Positions 1 through 7,475 of a DNA stretch of 14,432 bases are shown piece by piece. This DNA comes from UBA1738 sp045577675. Its GTDB lineage: Bacteria > Bacillota > Clostridia > UBA1381. Position 1 is the first letter of the stretch, and every line of letters begins with the position of its first letter. Below the pieces are notes generated by a model. The model searched no databases. It saw only the letters and a list, made by a program, of their open reading frames with translations, and was not told the origin of the DNA. Location of the stretch: NCBI GenBank assembly GCA_045577675.1, contig JAZNIV010000059.1:1-14432 (forward strand). The letters run 5' to 3'. Position numbers and translations under genes: made by a program.

Positions 1-1
1 A

Positions 2-1327
2 ATTTCTTTCTTTTCGGCAGACGAGGGGTTAGTTGAGCGGGCTTTGTATGAGTACCTTGTTGATGCTATCGAAGAAAGAGACCTTGCATCCTTTGTGGTT
101 TCGACAAAGGATGAGAGCGGTAATGTGATTAGAGTAGAAAAGCAAGGGATTTACCTTGGGAATTTCAGGATAAATTATGATAGTGAAAGCAGTGCGATGC
201 TTGAAAGTGTCTTTAGAAAGGTGTTTTACTATAATCCGCAGCTTTTAATTGACATCTCGTGGAGTGTATATCATAATGGTGAATACTATATGTATTTTGT
301 AGTAGATTACCTTTTCCCGAACCTTCAAAAAGAAGCCGAGGAAAAACTAAAGCTTGAAAATGCGATAAATGAATATGTAAGCCTGGCAGAAAATGTTCCG
401 GACGATTTAGGCAAGCTGCTTGTGGTTCACGACGCTTTTGCGAAAAACTGCAGATATGCAACGGAGGAGCTTGAAACCGGAGTCAATGATGATTACATAT
501 TTGTTGGATATGGTGCATTGATAAACAGGTTTGCAGTTTGTCAGGGTAATGCAATAGCACTTTCAAAGATTTATGAAAGGCTTGGGTTTGAAACTTCATT
601 CTGCCGCAGTGAGGCATTAAATCATATATGGAATCTTGTTAAGGTTGACGGAAAATGGTATCATCTTGACGAAACGTGGAATGACAGTGATGTTGTTTCA
701 GGTGACGGAACACTTTTAGACGGTGTTTTCCATAAATACTTCCTGACTTCGGATGCAAAAAATACTGCAACAGGTCATGGACTTCCGTCAAGCTGGGAGA
801 TTTACGGACACACCGATGACATTGTATGTAATGATAAAAGCTTTGAAAGCGGACATATCTTTAACGGCGAATTTGTTTATGATAATAAAAATTACGGCGG
901 ATGGTACGGGGATATTTCCTATGAAAATGGCAGATATATGGTGGATTTAAAGATGGTCCATCGCGTAGCTGTTAAAGAAGACGGCGAAGAAAGTGTTTTC
1001 GGCTATACAGGCAATTATCCTGAGCTTTATTCAAAAACGATAAAGTCAAACGGTATGCTGGCGTCCGAGCCATATAAAACAATCTTGACGAATGGAGCAA
1101 ACGTTTACGGAATCAGCTATCTCTCAACACAAAATCTCGGTAAATCAGAAATTATATATGCAAAATATGAGAATGAAAAGTACGTTGGAAAAAATGGTGG
1201 AACACTTTTTGAGGGAGTTGGAGCTGCAAGACTGGTTGAGGTAGTATTCCCGAGAGAGGCAAGGAAGGTTATGCTCTGGAAATCCGGAACGCAGCAGCCG
1301 ATATGCGAGGCAAGAGTATCTGAATAG
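2..1327 (+). CDS. Transglutaminase-like domain protein, 5' end outside window
   Basis: The frame is open from base 2 with no stop, so the gene starts upstream of the window; the in-frame TTG at 44 is probably not the true start. Counting from that TTG, a papain-like transglutaminase core is visible: catalytic Cys166 in AVCQGNA, His194 in NHIWN and Asp209 in HLDETW, with a typical helix (KLLVVHDAFAKNCRY) about 40 residues before the Cys. The full catalytic triad is present, so the enzyme is probably active as a protease or amidase or in protein cross-linking. About 215 residues follow, rich in aromatic and beta-forming segments and ending in a KVMLWKSGTQQPICEA-like strand, which I read as a beta-sandwich region. 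Clostridial relatives are usually secreted or surface proteins. Any signal peptide would lie before base 2 and cannot be seen. The substrate is unknown. The gene ends at TAG 1325-1327 just before a terminator, so it is the last gene of its transcript. Confidence 0.85.
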   Translation: MSFFSADEGLVERALYEYLVDAIEERDLASFVVSTKDESGNVIRVEKQGIYLGNFRINYDSESSAMLESVFRKVFYYNPQLLIDISWSVYHNGEYYMYFVVDYLFPNLQKEAEEKLKLENAINEYVSLAENVPDDLGKLLVVHDAFAKNCRYATEELETGVNDDYIFVGYGALINRFAVCQGNAIALSKIYERLGFETSFCRSEALNHIWNLVKVDGKWYHLDETWNDSDVVSGDGTLLDGVFHKYFLTSDAKNTATGHGLPSSWEIYGHTDDIVCNDKSFESGHIFNGEFVYDNKNYGGWYGDISYENGRYMVDLKMVHRVAVKEDGEESVFGYTGNYPELYSKTIKSNGMLASEPYKTILTNGANVYGISYLSTQNLGKSEIIYAKYENEKYVGKNGGTLFEGVGAARLVEVVFPREARKVMLWKSGTQQPICEARVSE

Positions 1328-1330
1328 GAG

Positions 1331-1362
1331 AATATGCACAGAAATAACCTGTGCATATTTTT
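1331..1362 (+). terminator. Intrinsic terminator after the transglutaminase gene
   Basis: A perfect 11-bp stem (AATATGCACAG at 1331-1341 with CTGTGCATATT at 1349-1359) encloses a 7-base loop and runs into a T tract at 1358-1362. It begins three bases after the TAG stop and separates the transglutaminase gene from rsfS. Confidence 0.85.
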
Positions 1363-1395
1363 ATGAAAAAAATTTACCAAATTTCTAATATAATA

Positions 1396-1424
1396 TAGAC
1401 TTTTTGTAAAAAATGTAGTATTAT
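1396..1424 (+). promoter_or_regulatory. Predicted sigma-A promoter for rsfS
   Basis: TAGACT (1396-1401, 4/6 to TTGACA), a 17-base spacer and TATTAT (1419-1424, 5/6 to TATAAT) lie after the terminator and before the rsfS ribosome binding site. The expected start of transcription is near 1431, giving a leader of about 30 bases. The surroundings are very AT-rich, so other -10-like hexamers occur nearby. Confidence 0.5.
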
Positions 1425-1461
1425 ATAGTTTGGAGTATTCTAATTGGAAAGGATTTAACTT

Positions 1462-1800
1462 ATGGACAGGTTAAAGATAATTGTTAAGGCACTTGACGAT
1501 AAACGTGCGACAGATATTGATGTACTTGAGATTTCTGAGCTTACATCAATAGGCGACTATTTTGTTATATGCACCTGCTCATCAAATGTTCAGGTAAGAG
1601 CCTGTGCAGATGAGGCTGAGGAAAAGATGAAGGAGGCAGGCTATCCGCCGCTTCACGTAGAAGGATACCGGGGCGGCAGCTGGATTTTGCTTGACTTTAA
1701 TGATATTATTGTTCATGTTATGGACAGACAGACAAGAGAATTTTATGCCTTAGAGCGATTATGGGACGATGCTAAAAAGCTTGAAATAACGGCTGAGTAA
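1462..1800 (+). CDS. rsfS: Ribosomal silencing factor RsfS (Iojap/DUF143 family)
   Basis: RsfS binds ribosomal protein uL14 on the 50S subunit and blocks joining with 30S, lowering translation when nutrients are short. The 112-residue length is normal for the family and essentially the whole protein is the domain. Recognisable family stretches are the N-terminal helix with DDKRATDIDVLEI, then the core SIGDYFVICTCSS, the HVEGYRGGSWILLDFNDIIVH segment, and the C-terminal FYALERLW. The ATG at 1462 follows a GGAAAGGA site at 1446-1453 by 8 bases. In many Firmicutes rsfS lies beside nadD and yqeK; here the upstream neighbour is an unrelated transglutaminase gene and a promoter lies directly upstream. 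No terminator separates it from leuS, so read-through into leuS is likely. Confidence 0.95.
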   Translation: MDRLKIIVKALDDKRATDIDVLEISELTSIGDYFVICTCSSNVQVRACADEAEEKMKEAGYPPLHVEGYRGGSWILLDFNDIIVHVMDRQTREFYALERLWDDAKKLEITAE

Positions 1801-1814
1801 ATTTCCGTATATCA

Positions 1815-1868
1815 CCATTTTTTGAACGGAGCAGTACAGAAGTACAGCACCGCGATGCTTTAAAATGG
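1815..1868 (+). other. Possible structured leader between rsfS and leuS
   Basis: CCATTTT (1815-1821) can pair with AAAATGG (1862-1868). The enclosed 40 bases hold two small hairpins, GTAC-AGAA-GTAC (1834-1845) and AGCA-CCGCGA-TGCT (1846-1859). The segment AGCACCGCG resembles the 3' half of the T-box motif (GGNACCGCG), but the UGGN bases that pair with tRNA are not present and there is no room for a specifier stem. It could be a degenerate T-box remnant, another small structure or chance. The pairing was judged by eye only. Confidence 0.2.
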
Positions 1869-1902
1869 CAATCTGCGAAAATTTCTTTCAGCCTTGATAA
1901 CA

Positions 1903-1908
1903 TATAAT
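1903..1908 (+). promoter_or_regulatory. Possible -10 element of a leuS promoter
   Basis: A perfect TATAAT lies 31 bases before the preferred leuS start, but no convincing -35 hexamer sits 16-18 bases upstream (the best is a poor TTTCTT at 1882-1887). If used, transcription would begin near 1915. That would exclude the upstream in-frame TTG at 1894 as a start codon. Confidence 0.3.
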
Positions 1909-1920
1909 TTTCAATTAATG

Positions 1921-1926
1921 AAAGGG
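1921..1926 (+). promoter_or_regulatory. leuS ribosome binding site
   Basis: AAAGGG lies 12 bases before ATG 1939, slightly far but the only purine-rich site present. The alternative starts TTG 1894 and ATG 1918 have no Shine-Dalgarno sequence upstream, so 1939 is preferred. Confidence 0.5.
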
Positions 1927-1938
1927 TTGGTTATACCG

Positions 1939-4350
1939 ATGAAGAATTACGATTATAAAAATATCGAAAAAAAATGGCAGGACAAATGGGAGGAAGCAGG
2001 CTGTTTCCATGCTGAAAGTGGCAGTAAAAAAGAGCCTTTTTATGCACTTGTAGAGTTTCCGTACCCATCAGGGCAGGGCCTTCATGTAGGACATCCGAGA
2101 AGCTACACGGCTCTTGATATTATGGCAAGAAAAAGAAGAATGCAGGGCTATAATGTGCTGTATCCAATCGGCTGGGACGCATTCGGCTTGCCTACTGAGA
2201 ACTATGCAATAAAGAATAAGATTCACCCAAAGCTTGTTACAGAGCAGAATGTTGCAAACTTTACACGTCAGCTCAAAATGCTGGGCTTTTCCTTTGACTG
2301 GTCAAGAGAGGTTAACACAACTGACCCGTCTTATTACAAATGGACACAGTGGATTTTCCTGCAGCTTTTCAAAAAAGGTCTTGCATATAAGCAGGAAATG
2401 CCGATTAACTGGTGTACCGGCTGTAAGGTAGGTCTTTCAAACGAAGAGGTTGTAAACGGAGTTTGTGAACGTTGCGGCAGCGAGGTTGTGCAAAAGAGAA
2501 AGAGCCAGTGGATGCTGAAAATTACAGAGTATGCACAGCGTCTTATCGACGACCTTGATGAGGTTGACTATATCGAAAGAGTTAAAACTCAGCAGAAGAA
2601 CTGGATTGGAAGAAGTGAGGGTGCCGAGGTTACCTTTAAGCTTACCTCGGGCGACGACGTTGTGGTTTACACAACTCGCTGTGACACACTTTTCGGTGCA
2701 ACATATATGGTGCTTTCACCGGAGCATGAGCTGGTTCAGAAGCTTTTGGATACACTTGAGAATAAAGATGAGGTTGCAAATTATATAAACGAAGCTGCTA
2801 AAAAGTCTGAGTTTGAAAGAACCGAGCTTGCAAAGGATAAAACCGGAGCACAGCTTAAGGGCGTTAATGCAATTAACCCTGTTACCGGCAAGGAAATTCC
2901 GGTGTTTATTTCGGACTATGTGCTTGTAACCTACGGAACCGGTGCGATTATGGCAGTTCCGGCACATGATGCACGTGACTGGGATTTTGCTAAAAAGTTT
3001 AATCTTCCGATTATTGAAGTTGTCGGCGGCGGTGAGGATGTTCAAAAAGAAGCGTATACCGATGTTTCAAGCGGTACTATGGTAAATTCAGGCTTCCTTG
3101 ACGGAATGAGCGTAAAAGAAGCAATTCCGGCAATGATTAAATACCTTGAGGAAAAGGGTATCGGAAAGAAAAAGGTAAACTTTAAGCTTCGTGACTGGGT
3201 ATTCTCACGTCAGAGATACTGGGGCGAGCCTATTCCACTTGTATATTGTGAAAAGTGCGGCTGGGTGCCGATTCCGGAGGAGGAGCTTCCTTTGGAGCTT
3301 CCTGAGGTTACAACCTTTGAGCCGGGCGAAAACGGCGAATCACCGCTTGCAAAGGCAACTGACTGGATTAACACAACCTGTCCGCATTGCGGAGGAAAAG
3401 CTCAAAGAGAAACAGATACAATGCCGCAGTGGGCAGGCTCAAGCTGGTACTTCTTAAGATATATGGACCCGCATAACAGCGAGGCTTTGGCATCAAAAGA
3501 AGCGCTTGAATACTGGTCGCCAATTGACTGGTATAACGGTGGTATGGAGCATACAACTCTTCACCTTCTTTATTCAAGATTCTGGCATAAATTCCTCTAT
3601 GATATTGGCGTAGTTCCTACAAAGGAGCCGTATCAGAAGAGAACATCGCATGGTATGATTTTGGGTGAAAACGGCGAGAAGATGTCAAAATCAAGAGGAA
3701 ACGTTGTAAACCCTGATGAGGTTGTAAACGATTACGGTGCAGACGCAGTGCGTACCTTTGAAATGTTTATCGGTGCGTTTGACCAGTCAACACCTTGGTC
3801 GGAAAAGGGCCTAAAGGGCTGCTATAAGTTCCTGGAGCGTGTATGGAACCTGCAGGATATGCTGACAGATGATGAAGGCTATTCCAAGGAGCTTGAAAAG
3901 AATGTTCATAAAACAATTAAAAAGGTCAGCGATGACTTTGAAAAAATGAAATACAACACTGCTATTGCTGCACTTATGAGCCTTGTGAATGATTTCTATA
4001 AGGCAGAGAGTGTAACAAAGGGTGAGTACAGAACATTAATAACACTTCTAAACCCTGTCGCACCGCACATTACCGAGGAGCTTTGGGAAATGTACGGTAA
4101 GGGCGGACTTCTTTCGGTATCGCCGTGGCCGGAGTTTGACGAGGCAAAAACAATTGATGATGAGATTGAGGTTGTTGTTCAGATAAACGGCAAGATAAAG
4201 GATAAGATTATGCTTGCAAACGGTCTTGGTCGTGAGGAAATGGAAGCTGCTGTTCTTAGTGCAGAGAAGATTAAGGGCTTGATTGACGGTAAGACGGTCG
4301 TTAAGGTAATCTGCGTTCCGGGCAAGCTTGTAAACATTGTAATAAAATAA
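1939..4350 (+). CDS. leuS: Leucyl-tRNA synthetase (class I)
   Basis: This cytoplasmic enzyme charges tRNA-Leu with leucine using ATP. From ATG 1939 it has 803 residues, normal for bacterial LeuRS, and begins in the family style (MKNYDYKNIEKKWQDKW). Motifs in order: the class I HIGH motif as HVGH at 49-52; a four-cysteine zinc site C159, C162, C176, C179; the CP1 editing domain with a TTRCDTLFGATYM threonine-rich segment and Asp344 in VPAHDARDWDF, equivalent to the editing Asp of other LeuRS; a second four-cysteine site C437, C440, C481, C484; WAGSSWYFLRYMD; and KMSKS at 581-585. An anticodon-binding domain (APHITEELW) and a C-terminal ubiquitin-like LeuRS tail follow. The enzyme appears complete and editing-competent. 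It lies 138 bases after rsfS with no terminator between, so it may share that transcript. The usual clostridial leucine T-box leader is not evident. Confidence 0.98.
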   Translation: MKNYDYKNIEKKWQDKWEEAGCFHAESGSKKEPFYALVEFPYPSGQGLHVGHPRSYTALDIMARKRRMQGYNVLYPIGWDAFGLPTENYAIKNKIHPKLVTEQNVANFTRQLKMLGFSFDWSREVNTTDPSYYKWTQWIFLQLFKKGLAYKQEMPINWCTGCKVGLSNEEVVNGVCERCGSEVVQKRKSQWMLKITEYAQRLIDDLDEVDYIERVKTQQKNWIGRSEGAEVTFKLTSGDDVVVYTTRCDTLFGATYMVLSPEHELVQKLLDTLENKDEVANYINEAAKKSEFERTELAKDKTGAQLKGVNAINPVTGKEIPVFISDYVLVTYGTGAIMAVPAHDARDWDFAKKFNLPIIEVVGGGEDVQKEAYTDVSSGTMVNSGFLDGMSVKEAIPAMIKYLEEKGIGKKKVNFKLRDWVFSRQRYWGEPIPLVYCEKCGWVPIPEEELPLELPEVTTFEPGENGESPLAKATDWINTTCPHCGGKAQRETDTMPQWAGSSWYFLRYMDPHNSEALASKEALEYWSPIDWYNGGMEHTTLHLLYSRFWHKFLYDIGVVPTKEPYQKRTSHGMILGENGEKMSKSRGNVVNPDEVVNDYGADAVRTFEMFIGAFDQSTPWSEKGLKGCYKFLERVWNLQDMLTDDEGYSKELEKNVHKTIKKVSDDFEKMKYNTAIAALMSLVNDFYKAESVTKGEYRTLITLLNPVAPHITEELWEMYGKGGLLSVSPWPEFDEAKTIDDEIEVVVQINGKIKDKIMLANGLGREEMEAAVLSAEKIKGLIDGKTVVKVICVPGKLVNIVIK

Positions 4351-4421
4351 GTAAAAAATTACGGGGCGGATTTGATTGGGTCAGGTCTGCCCTGAAATTA
4401 TATGAAAAGAGGTAATTTTAA

Positions 4422-6263
4422 ATGGCACAAGGTAATATTTCGGTTAATTCGGAAAATATTTTTCCGGTTATAAAAAAATGGCTATATTCTGATAAGGACA
4501 TCTTTCTTCGTGAATTGGTTTCAAATGCCTGCGACGCTGTAACAAAGCTGAAAAAGCTGTCGGGAATAGGTGAAGCAAAGCTTTCACAGGATGAAAACTA
4601 TCGTATTGACGTTACTATAGATAAGGATAATAAAAAGCTCATTATTGAAGATAACGGTATCGGTATGACTAAGGAAGAGGTTGAAAAGTACATTACGGAT
4701 ATTGCGTTTTCGGGAGCTACTGACTTCCTTGCAAAATACAAGGACGAAGAGGATAAAGGGACTCAGATTATCGGTCATTTCGGACTTGGCTTTTACTCTG
4801 CATTTATGCCAAGTGAAAGGGTAGAAATCGAAACACTTTCATATAAAGAGGGTGCAAAGGCTGTTAAATGGTCCTGTGACGGCGGTATGACATATGAAAT
4901 CGACGAATGTGACAAAGCATCACGTGGTACAAAAATCACACTTACAATTGCTGAGGATTCAAAGGAATTTTTGGAGGAATACACAGTAAGGTCTGTGCTT
5001 TCAAAGTACTGTTCATTTATCCCTGTTGAAATATACCTTACCGTTGCCGGTGAGGAGGAAAAGAAGGACGCAGAGGGAAATGTAATCCCTGAAAAGCCTA
5101 TAAATGACACAACTCCGCTATGGATGAAAGCACCTAAGGACTGCAGTGAAAAAGAATATAAAGAGTTTTACACAAAGGTATTTATGGACTTTAATGAACC
5201 GCTTTTCTGGATTCATTTAAATGTGGATTTCCCGTTCAATTTAAAGGGCATTTTGTACTTCCCGAAAATCAACCACGAGTTTGCGGCAAATGAAGGACAG
5301 ATTAAGCTGTTTAATAATCAGGTGTTTGTAGCGGATAACGTAAAAGAGGTCATTCCGGAATTTTTAATGCTCCTAAAAGGCGTTATTGATTGCCCTGACC
5401 TTCCGCTTAATGTATCAAGAAGCTTTTTACAGAATGACGGATATGTTAAAAAGATTTCTGCTCATATCACCAAAAAGGTTGCCGACAAGCTAAAAGAAAT
5501 ATATACAAAGCAGCGTGAGGACTATAACCGTTACTGGGAGGATATTAATGTATTCATAAAGTATGGCTGTATGCGTGATGAAAAGTTCTATGAGAAGGTT
5601 AAGGACTATGTCATTTATAAGGATATAGACGGCAAGTACTTAACACTTTCCGAATACCTTGAGGGCAAGGAAAATAAGGACGTTTACTATGTATCGGATG
5701 AACAGCTTCAGTCGCAGTATATCAATATGTTCCGTCAGCAGGGCATCAATGCTGTTATCCTTCCGGCTATGCTGGATACGCATTTTATCTCCTTTATCGA
5801 AATGAAGGAGGAGGGTGTTAAGTTCAGAAGAATTGACTCGAGCCTTTCTGAGAATGTGACGGAAAACGCTGAGCTTGATGAGGATTTCAATAACAGACTG
5901 ATTGAAGCATTTAAGACAGAGCTTGGTGACGAAAGCTTAAAAATCGAGGTTCAGTCACTTAAAAAGGAGGATACATCGGCGGTTATTCTGCTTTCGGAGG
6001 AATCACGCAGAATGCAGGAAATGTACCGTTCATACGGTCAGCAGTTTGCAGGAATGAGCGAGATGTTTAAGGATGAGTTTACTTTGGTTTTAAATGCAAA
6101 TAATTCACTCATAAAAAAGGTTGACACTCTTTCGGGTGAGGACAGGAAAATGGTTTGTGAGCATATTTATGACCTTGCAATGCTTTGCCACAGGCCGCTT
6201 TCGGGCGAGAAAATGACAAGGTTTGTAGAACGCAGTAATAAGCTTATTGAAAAAGCACTCTAA
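4422..6263 (+). CDS. htpG: Molecular chaperone HtpG (Hsp90 family)
   Basis: HtpG is the cytoplasmic bacterial Hsp90, a dimeric ATP-driven chaperone that remodels client proteins, often with DnaK. The protein has 613 residues. The N-terminal GHKL ATPase domain shows Glu31, Asn35 and Asp38 in LRELVSNACDA, the IEDNGIGM box (Asp77, Gly79, Gly81) and the lid-region GHFGLGFYS at 118-126. The middle domain carries the catalytic-loop arginine Arg333 in LPLNVSRSFLQ. A C-terminal dimerisation domain follows and, as in other bacterial forms, there is no MEEVD tail. The start has AAAAGAGG at 4405-4412, 9 bases before the ATG. The gene lies 71 bases after leuS and ends in a strong terminator. I see no CIRCE element (TTAGCACTC-N9-GAGTGCTAA) and no convincing promoter in the gap, so HrcA control is not supported and read-through from leuS is likely. 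Confidence 0.97.
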   Translation: MAQGNISVNSENIFPVIKKWLYSDKDIFLRELVSNACDAVTKLKKLSGIGEAKLSQDENYRIDVTIDKDNKKLIIEDNGIGMTKEEVEKYITDIAFSGATDFLAKYKDEEDKGTQIIGHFGLGFYSAFMPSERVEIETLSYKEGAKAVKWSCDGGMTYEIDECDKASRGTKITLTIAEDSKEFLEEYTVRSVLSKYCSFIPVEIYLTVAGEEEKKDAEGNVIPEKPINDTTPLWMKAPKDCSEKEYKEFYTKVFMDFNEPLFWIHLNVDFPFNLKGILYFPKINHEFAANEGQIKLFNNQVFVADNVKEVIPEFLMLLKGVIDCPDLPLNVSRSFLQNDGYVKKISAHITKKVADKLKEIYTKQREDYNRYWEDINVFIKYGCMRDEKFYEKVKDYVIYKDIDGKYLTLSEYLEGKENKDVYYVSDEQLQSQYINMFRQQGINAVILPAMLDTHFISFIEMKEEGVKFRRIDSSLSENVTENAELDEDFNNRLIEAFKTELGDESLKIEVQSLKKEDTSAVILLSEESRRMQEMYRSYGQQFAGMSEMFKDEFTLVLNANNSLIKKVDTLSGEDRKMVCEHIYDLAMLCHRPLSGEKMTRFVERSNKLIEKAL

Positions 6264-6289
6264 TCGGGAGCTGAGTTATAACTATTGTA

Positions 6290-6333
6290 ACAAGAAAATA
6301 ATGGTGCAAACCGTTATTTTCTTGTCATATTTT
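6290..6333 (+). terminator. Intrinsic terminator after htpG
   Basis: A stem of 15 pairs including one G-U (6290-6304 with 6311-6325) has a TGCAAA loop. A short run ending in TTTT at 6330-6333 follows, interrupted by CATA. It lies 27 bases after the htpG stop and closes the rsfS-leuS-htpG block. Confidence 0.8.
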
Positions 6334-6343
6334 GGAAAAGATA

Positions 6344-6373
6344 TTGAAAAGTATCGGCAGGTTATGGTATACT
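6344..6373 (+). promoter_or_regulatory. Promoter for the LysR-type regulator gene
   Basis: TTGAAA (6344-6349) and TATACT (6368-6373) are separated by 18 bases, with an extended -10 TG at 6365-6366. Transcription should begin near 6380. The ribosome binding site AAGGAG (6393-6398) follows, 9 bases before the ATG. Confidence 0.65.
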
Positions 6374-6407
6374 TTAATGTATAAATACTTTTAAGGAGCT
6401 GTTTTCT

Positions 6408-7328
6408 ATGAATATTCTACATATGAAATATGCCGTTGAGGTTGCCCGCGCCGGCTCGCTGAGCAAAGCATCGGAAAAGCTTCTGATTGCGCAGCCTAAT
6501 ATAAGCCGTTCCATAAAGGAGCTTGAAGCAGATTTGGGGATTACAATATTTGACCGCAGCTCTAAGGGAATGTTTTTGACTCCTGAGGGTGAGGAGTTTA
6601 TAAGCTACGCTAAAGGAATACTGCATCAGATTGACCATGTGGAAAAGCTGTATAGGGACGGAGCCTTAAAAAAGCAGAAATTCTCAATTTCTGTGCCGAG
6701 GGCGTGCTATATTTCGGAGGCATTTGCTCAGTTTTCAAAAAGCATAGGCGGGAGTGCGGCAGAAATATTTTATAAGGAAACTAATTCAAAGCGTACTATA
6801 GATAACATCTTAACTCATGATTATAAGCTGGGAATTATACGGTATGCCGAAAATTATGATAAGTATTTTAAGGCAATGCTGGAGGAAAAGGGATTATGCT
6901 ATGAGCTTGTTACCGAATTTTCTTACCGTCTTATGATGAGTGCGGAAAATCCGCTTGCCAAAAAGGAAGAAATCACCTTTGACGATTTATCAAGCTATAT
7001 TGAGATTGCTCACGCGGACCCTTATGTTCCGTCTCTGCCGGTTACAAAGGTTATAAAAGAGGAGCTGCCGGACAATATTGACCGCAGAATCTTTATCTTT
7101 GAAAGAGCCAGTCAGTTCGAGCTGCTTACTGAAAATAAGCAAACCTTTATGTGGGTATCGCCAACGCCTCAAAAGCTACTTGACAGATACAGCCTTGTGC
7201 AAAAGACCTGCAGCGACAACAAAAAGGTGTATAAAGACATTTTGATTTATAAAAAGTCTTACAAGCTTACTGATATTGATAAACAGTTTATAAGCGAGCT
7301 ATACAGCGCAAAGGAGAAATATTTATGA
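6408..7328 (+). CDS. LysR-family transcriptional regulator
   Basis: A 306-residue DNA-binding regulator with standard LysR layout: an N-terminal winged helix-turn-helix, with the helix-turn-helix at about residues 18-37 (LSKASEKLLIAQPNISRSIK) followed by ELEADLGITIFDRSSKGMFLTPEG, a linker helix at about 60-85, and a C-terminal substrate-binding-like domain from about 90. The effector cannot be read from sequence. The gene has its own promoter and lies 147 bases upstream of adhE in the same direction, with no terminator between. It could regulate adhE, itself, or genes elsewhere; LysR regulators more often sit divergent from their targets, so a link to adhE is a guess. The effector domain is basic at its end and shows no odd features. 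Confidence 0.92.
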   Translation: MNILHMKYAVEVARAGSLSKASEKLLIAQPNISRSIKELEADLGITIFDRSSKGMFLTPEGEEFISYAKGILHQIDHVEKLYRDGALKKQKFSISVPRACYISEAFAQFSKSIGGSAAEIFYKETNSKRTIDNILTHDYKLGIIRYAENYDKYFKAMLEEKGLCYELVTEFSYRLMMSAENPLAKKEEITFDDLSSYIEIAHADPYVPSLPVTKVIKEELPDNIDRRIFIFERASQFELLTENKQTFMWVSPTPQKLLDRYSLVQKTCSDNKKVYKDILIYKKSYKLTDIDKQFISELYSAKEKYL

Positions 7329-7364
7329 TGTCCGGCTGCTAAAGAGGTCAGGGTTTTCGTATAA

Positions 7365-7392
7365 TTTACAGGGGTATATCAATAGATATAAT
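7365..7392 (+). promoter_or_regulatory. Distal predicted promoter of adhE (P1)
   Basis: TTTACA (7365-7370, 5/6) and a perfect TATAAT (7387-7392) are separated by 16 bases, giving a start near 7399. The -10 lies on the right arm of the palindrome at 7375-7390. It would make an adhE leader of about 77 bases that passes through the proximal promoter. Confidence 0.5.
7375..7390 (+). promoter_or_regulatory. Palindrome over the P1 -10, possible operator
   Basis: TATATC-AATA-GATATA is a perfect 6-4-6 inverted repeat placed in the P1 spacer and -10. Its even-length centre does not fit the symmetric T-N11-A box of LysR regulators, so the protein that would bind it is unknown. Short AT-rich palindromes also arise by chance. 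Confidence 0.35.
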
Positions 7393-7413
7393 GAAGATAA
7401 AACATTTTAATAA

Positions 7414-7442
7414 TTCACAAACCAAGAAATCTGTGTTAAAAT
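7414..7442 (+). promoter_or_regulatory. Proximal predicted promoter of adhE (P2)
   Basis: TTCACA (7414-7419, 5/6), a 17-base spacer, and TAAAAT (7437-7442, 5/6) with an extended TG at 7434-7435. Transcription would begin near 7449, leaving about 27 bases before ATG 7476. The -10 is buried inside the Rex-like operator. Confidence 0.6.
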
Positions 7443-7450
7443 ATTAACAA
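7433..7450 (+). promoter_or_regulatory. Predicted Rex operator controlling adhE
   Basis: GTGTTAA-AATA-TTAACAA matches the clostridial Rex consensus TTGTTAA-N4-TTAACAA at 13 of 14 specified positions and contains a perfect TGTTAA/TTAACA inverted repeat. It covers the -10 and start point of P2, the expected place for a repressor. Rex senses the NADH/NAD+ ratio and is known to repress adhE in Clostridia; binding here is inferred. No rex gene is in the window. Confidence 0.7.
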
Positions 7451-7462
7451 AGTCCGGAGGAT

Positions 7463-7468
7463 GGAGGG
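7463..7468 (+). promoter_or_regulatory. adhE ribosome binding site fixing the start at 7476
   Basis: GGAGGG lies 7 bases before ATG 7476. The earlier in-frame ATG at 7461 directly abuts another GGAGG (7456-7460) with no spacer, so it is an unlikely start and part of the Shine-Dalgarno region itself. Confidence 0.75.
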
Positions 7469-7475
7469 TTATATT

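Noticed and set aside
4362..4394. Hairpin between leuS and htpG (CGGGGCGGA with TCTGCCCTG, two G-U pairs, 15-base loop)
   Set aside because: No T tract follows (GAAATTATAT), so it is not a standard terminator, and the large loop makes it weak. It could modestly affect read-through.
4351..4421. Possible CIRCE element or heat-shock promoter before htpG
   Set aside because: No TTAGCACTC/GAGTGCTAA inverted repeat is present, and TTGATT at 4372-4377 has no good -10 at 16-18 bases.
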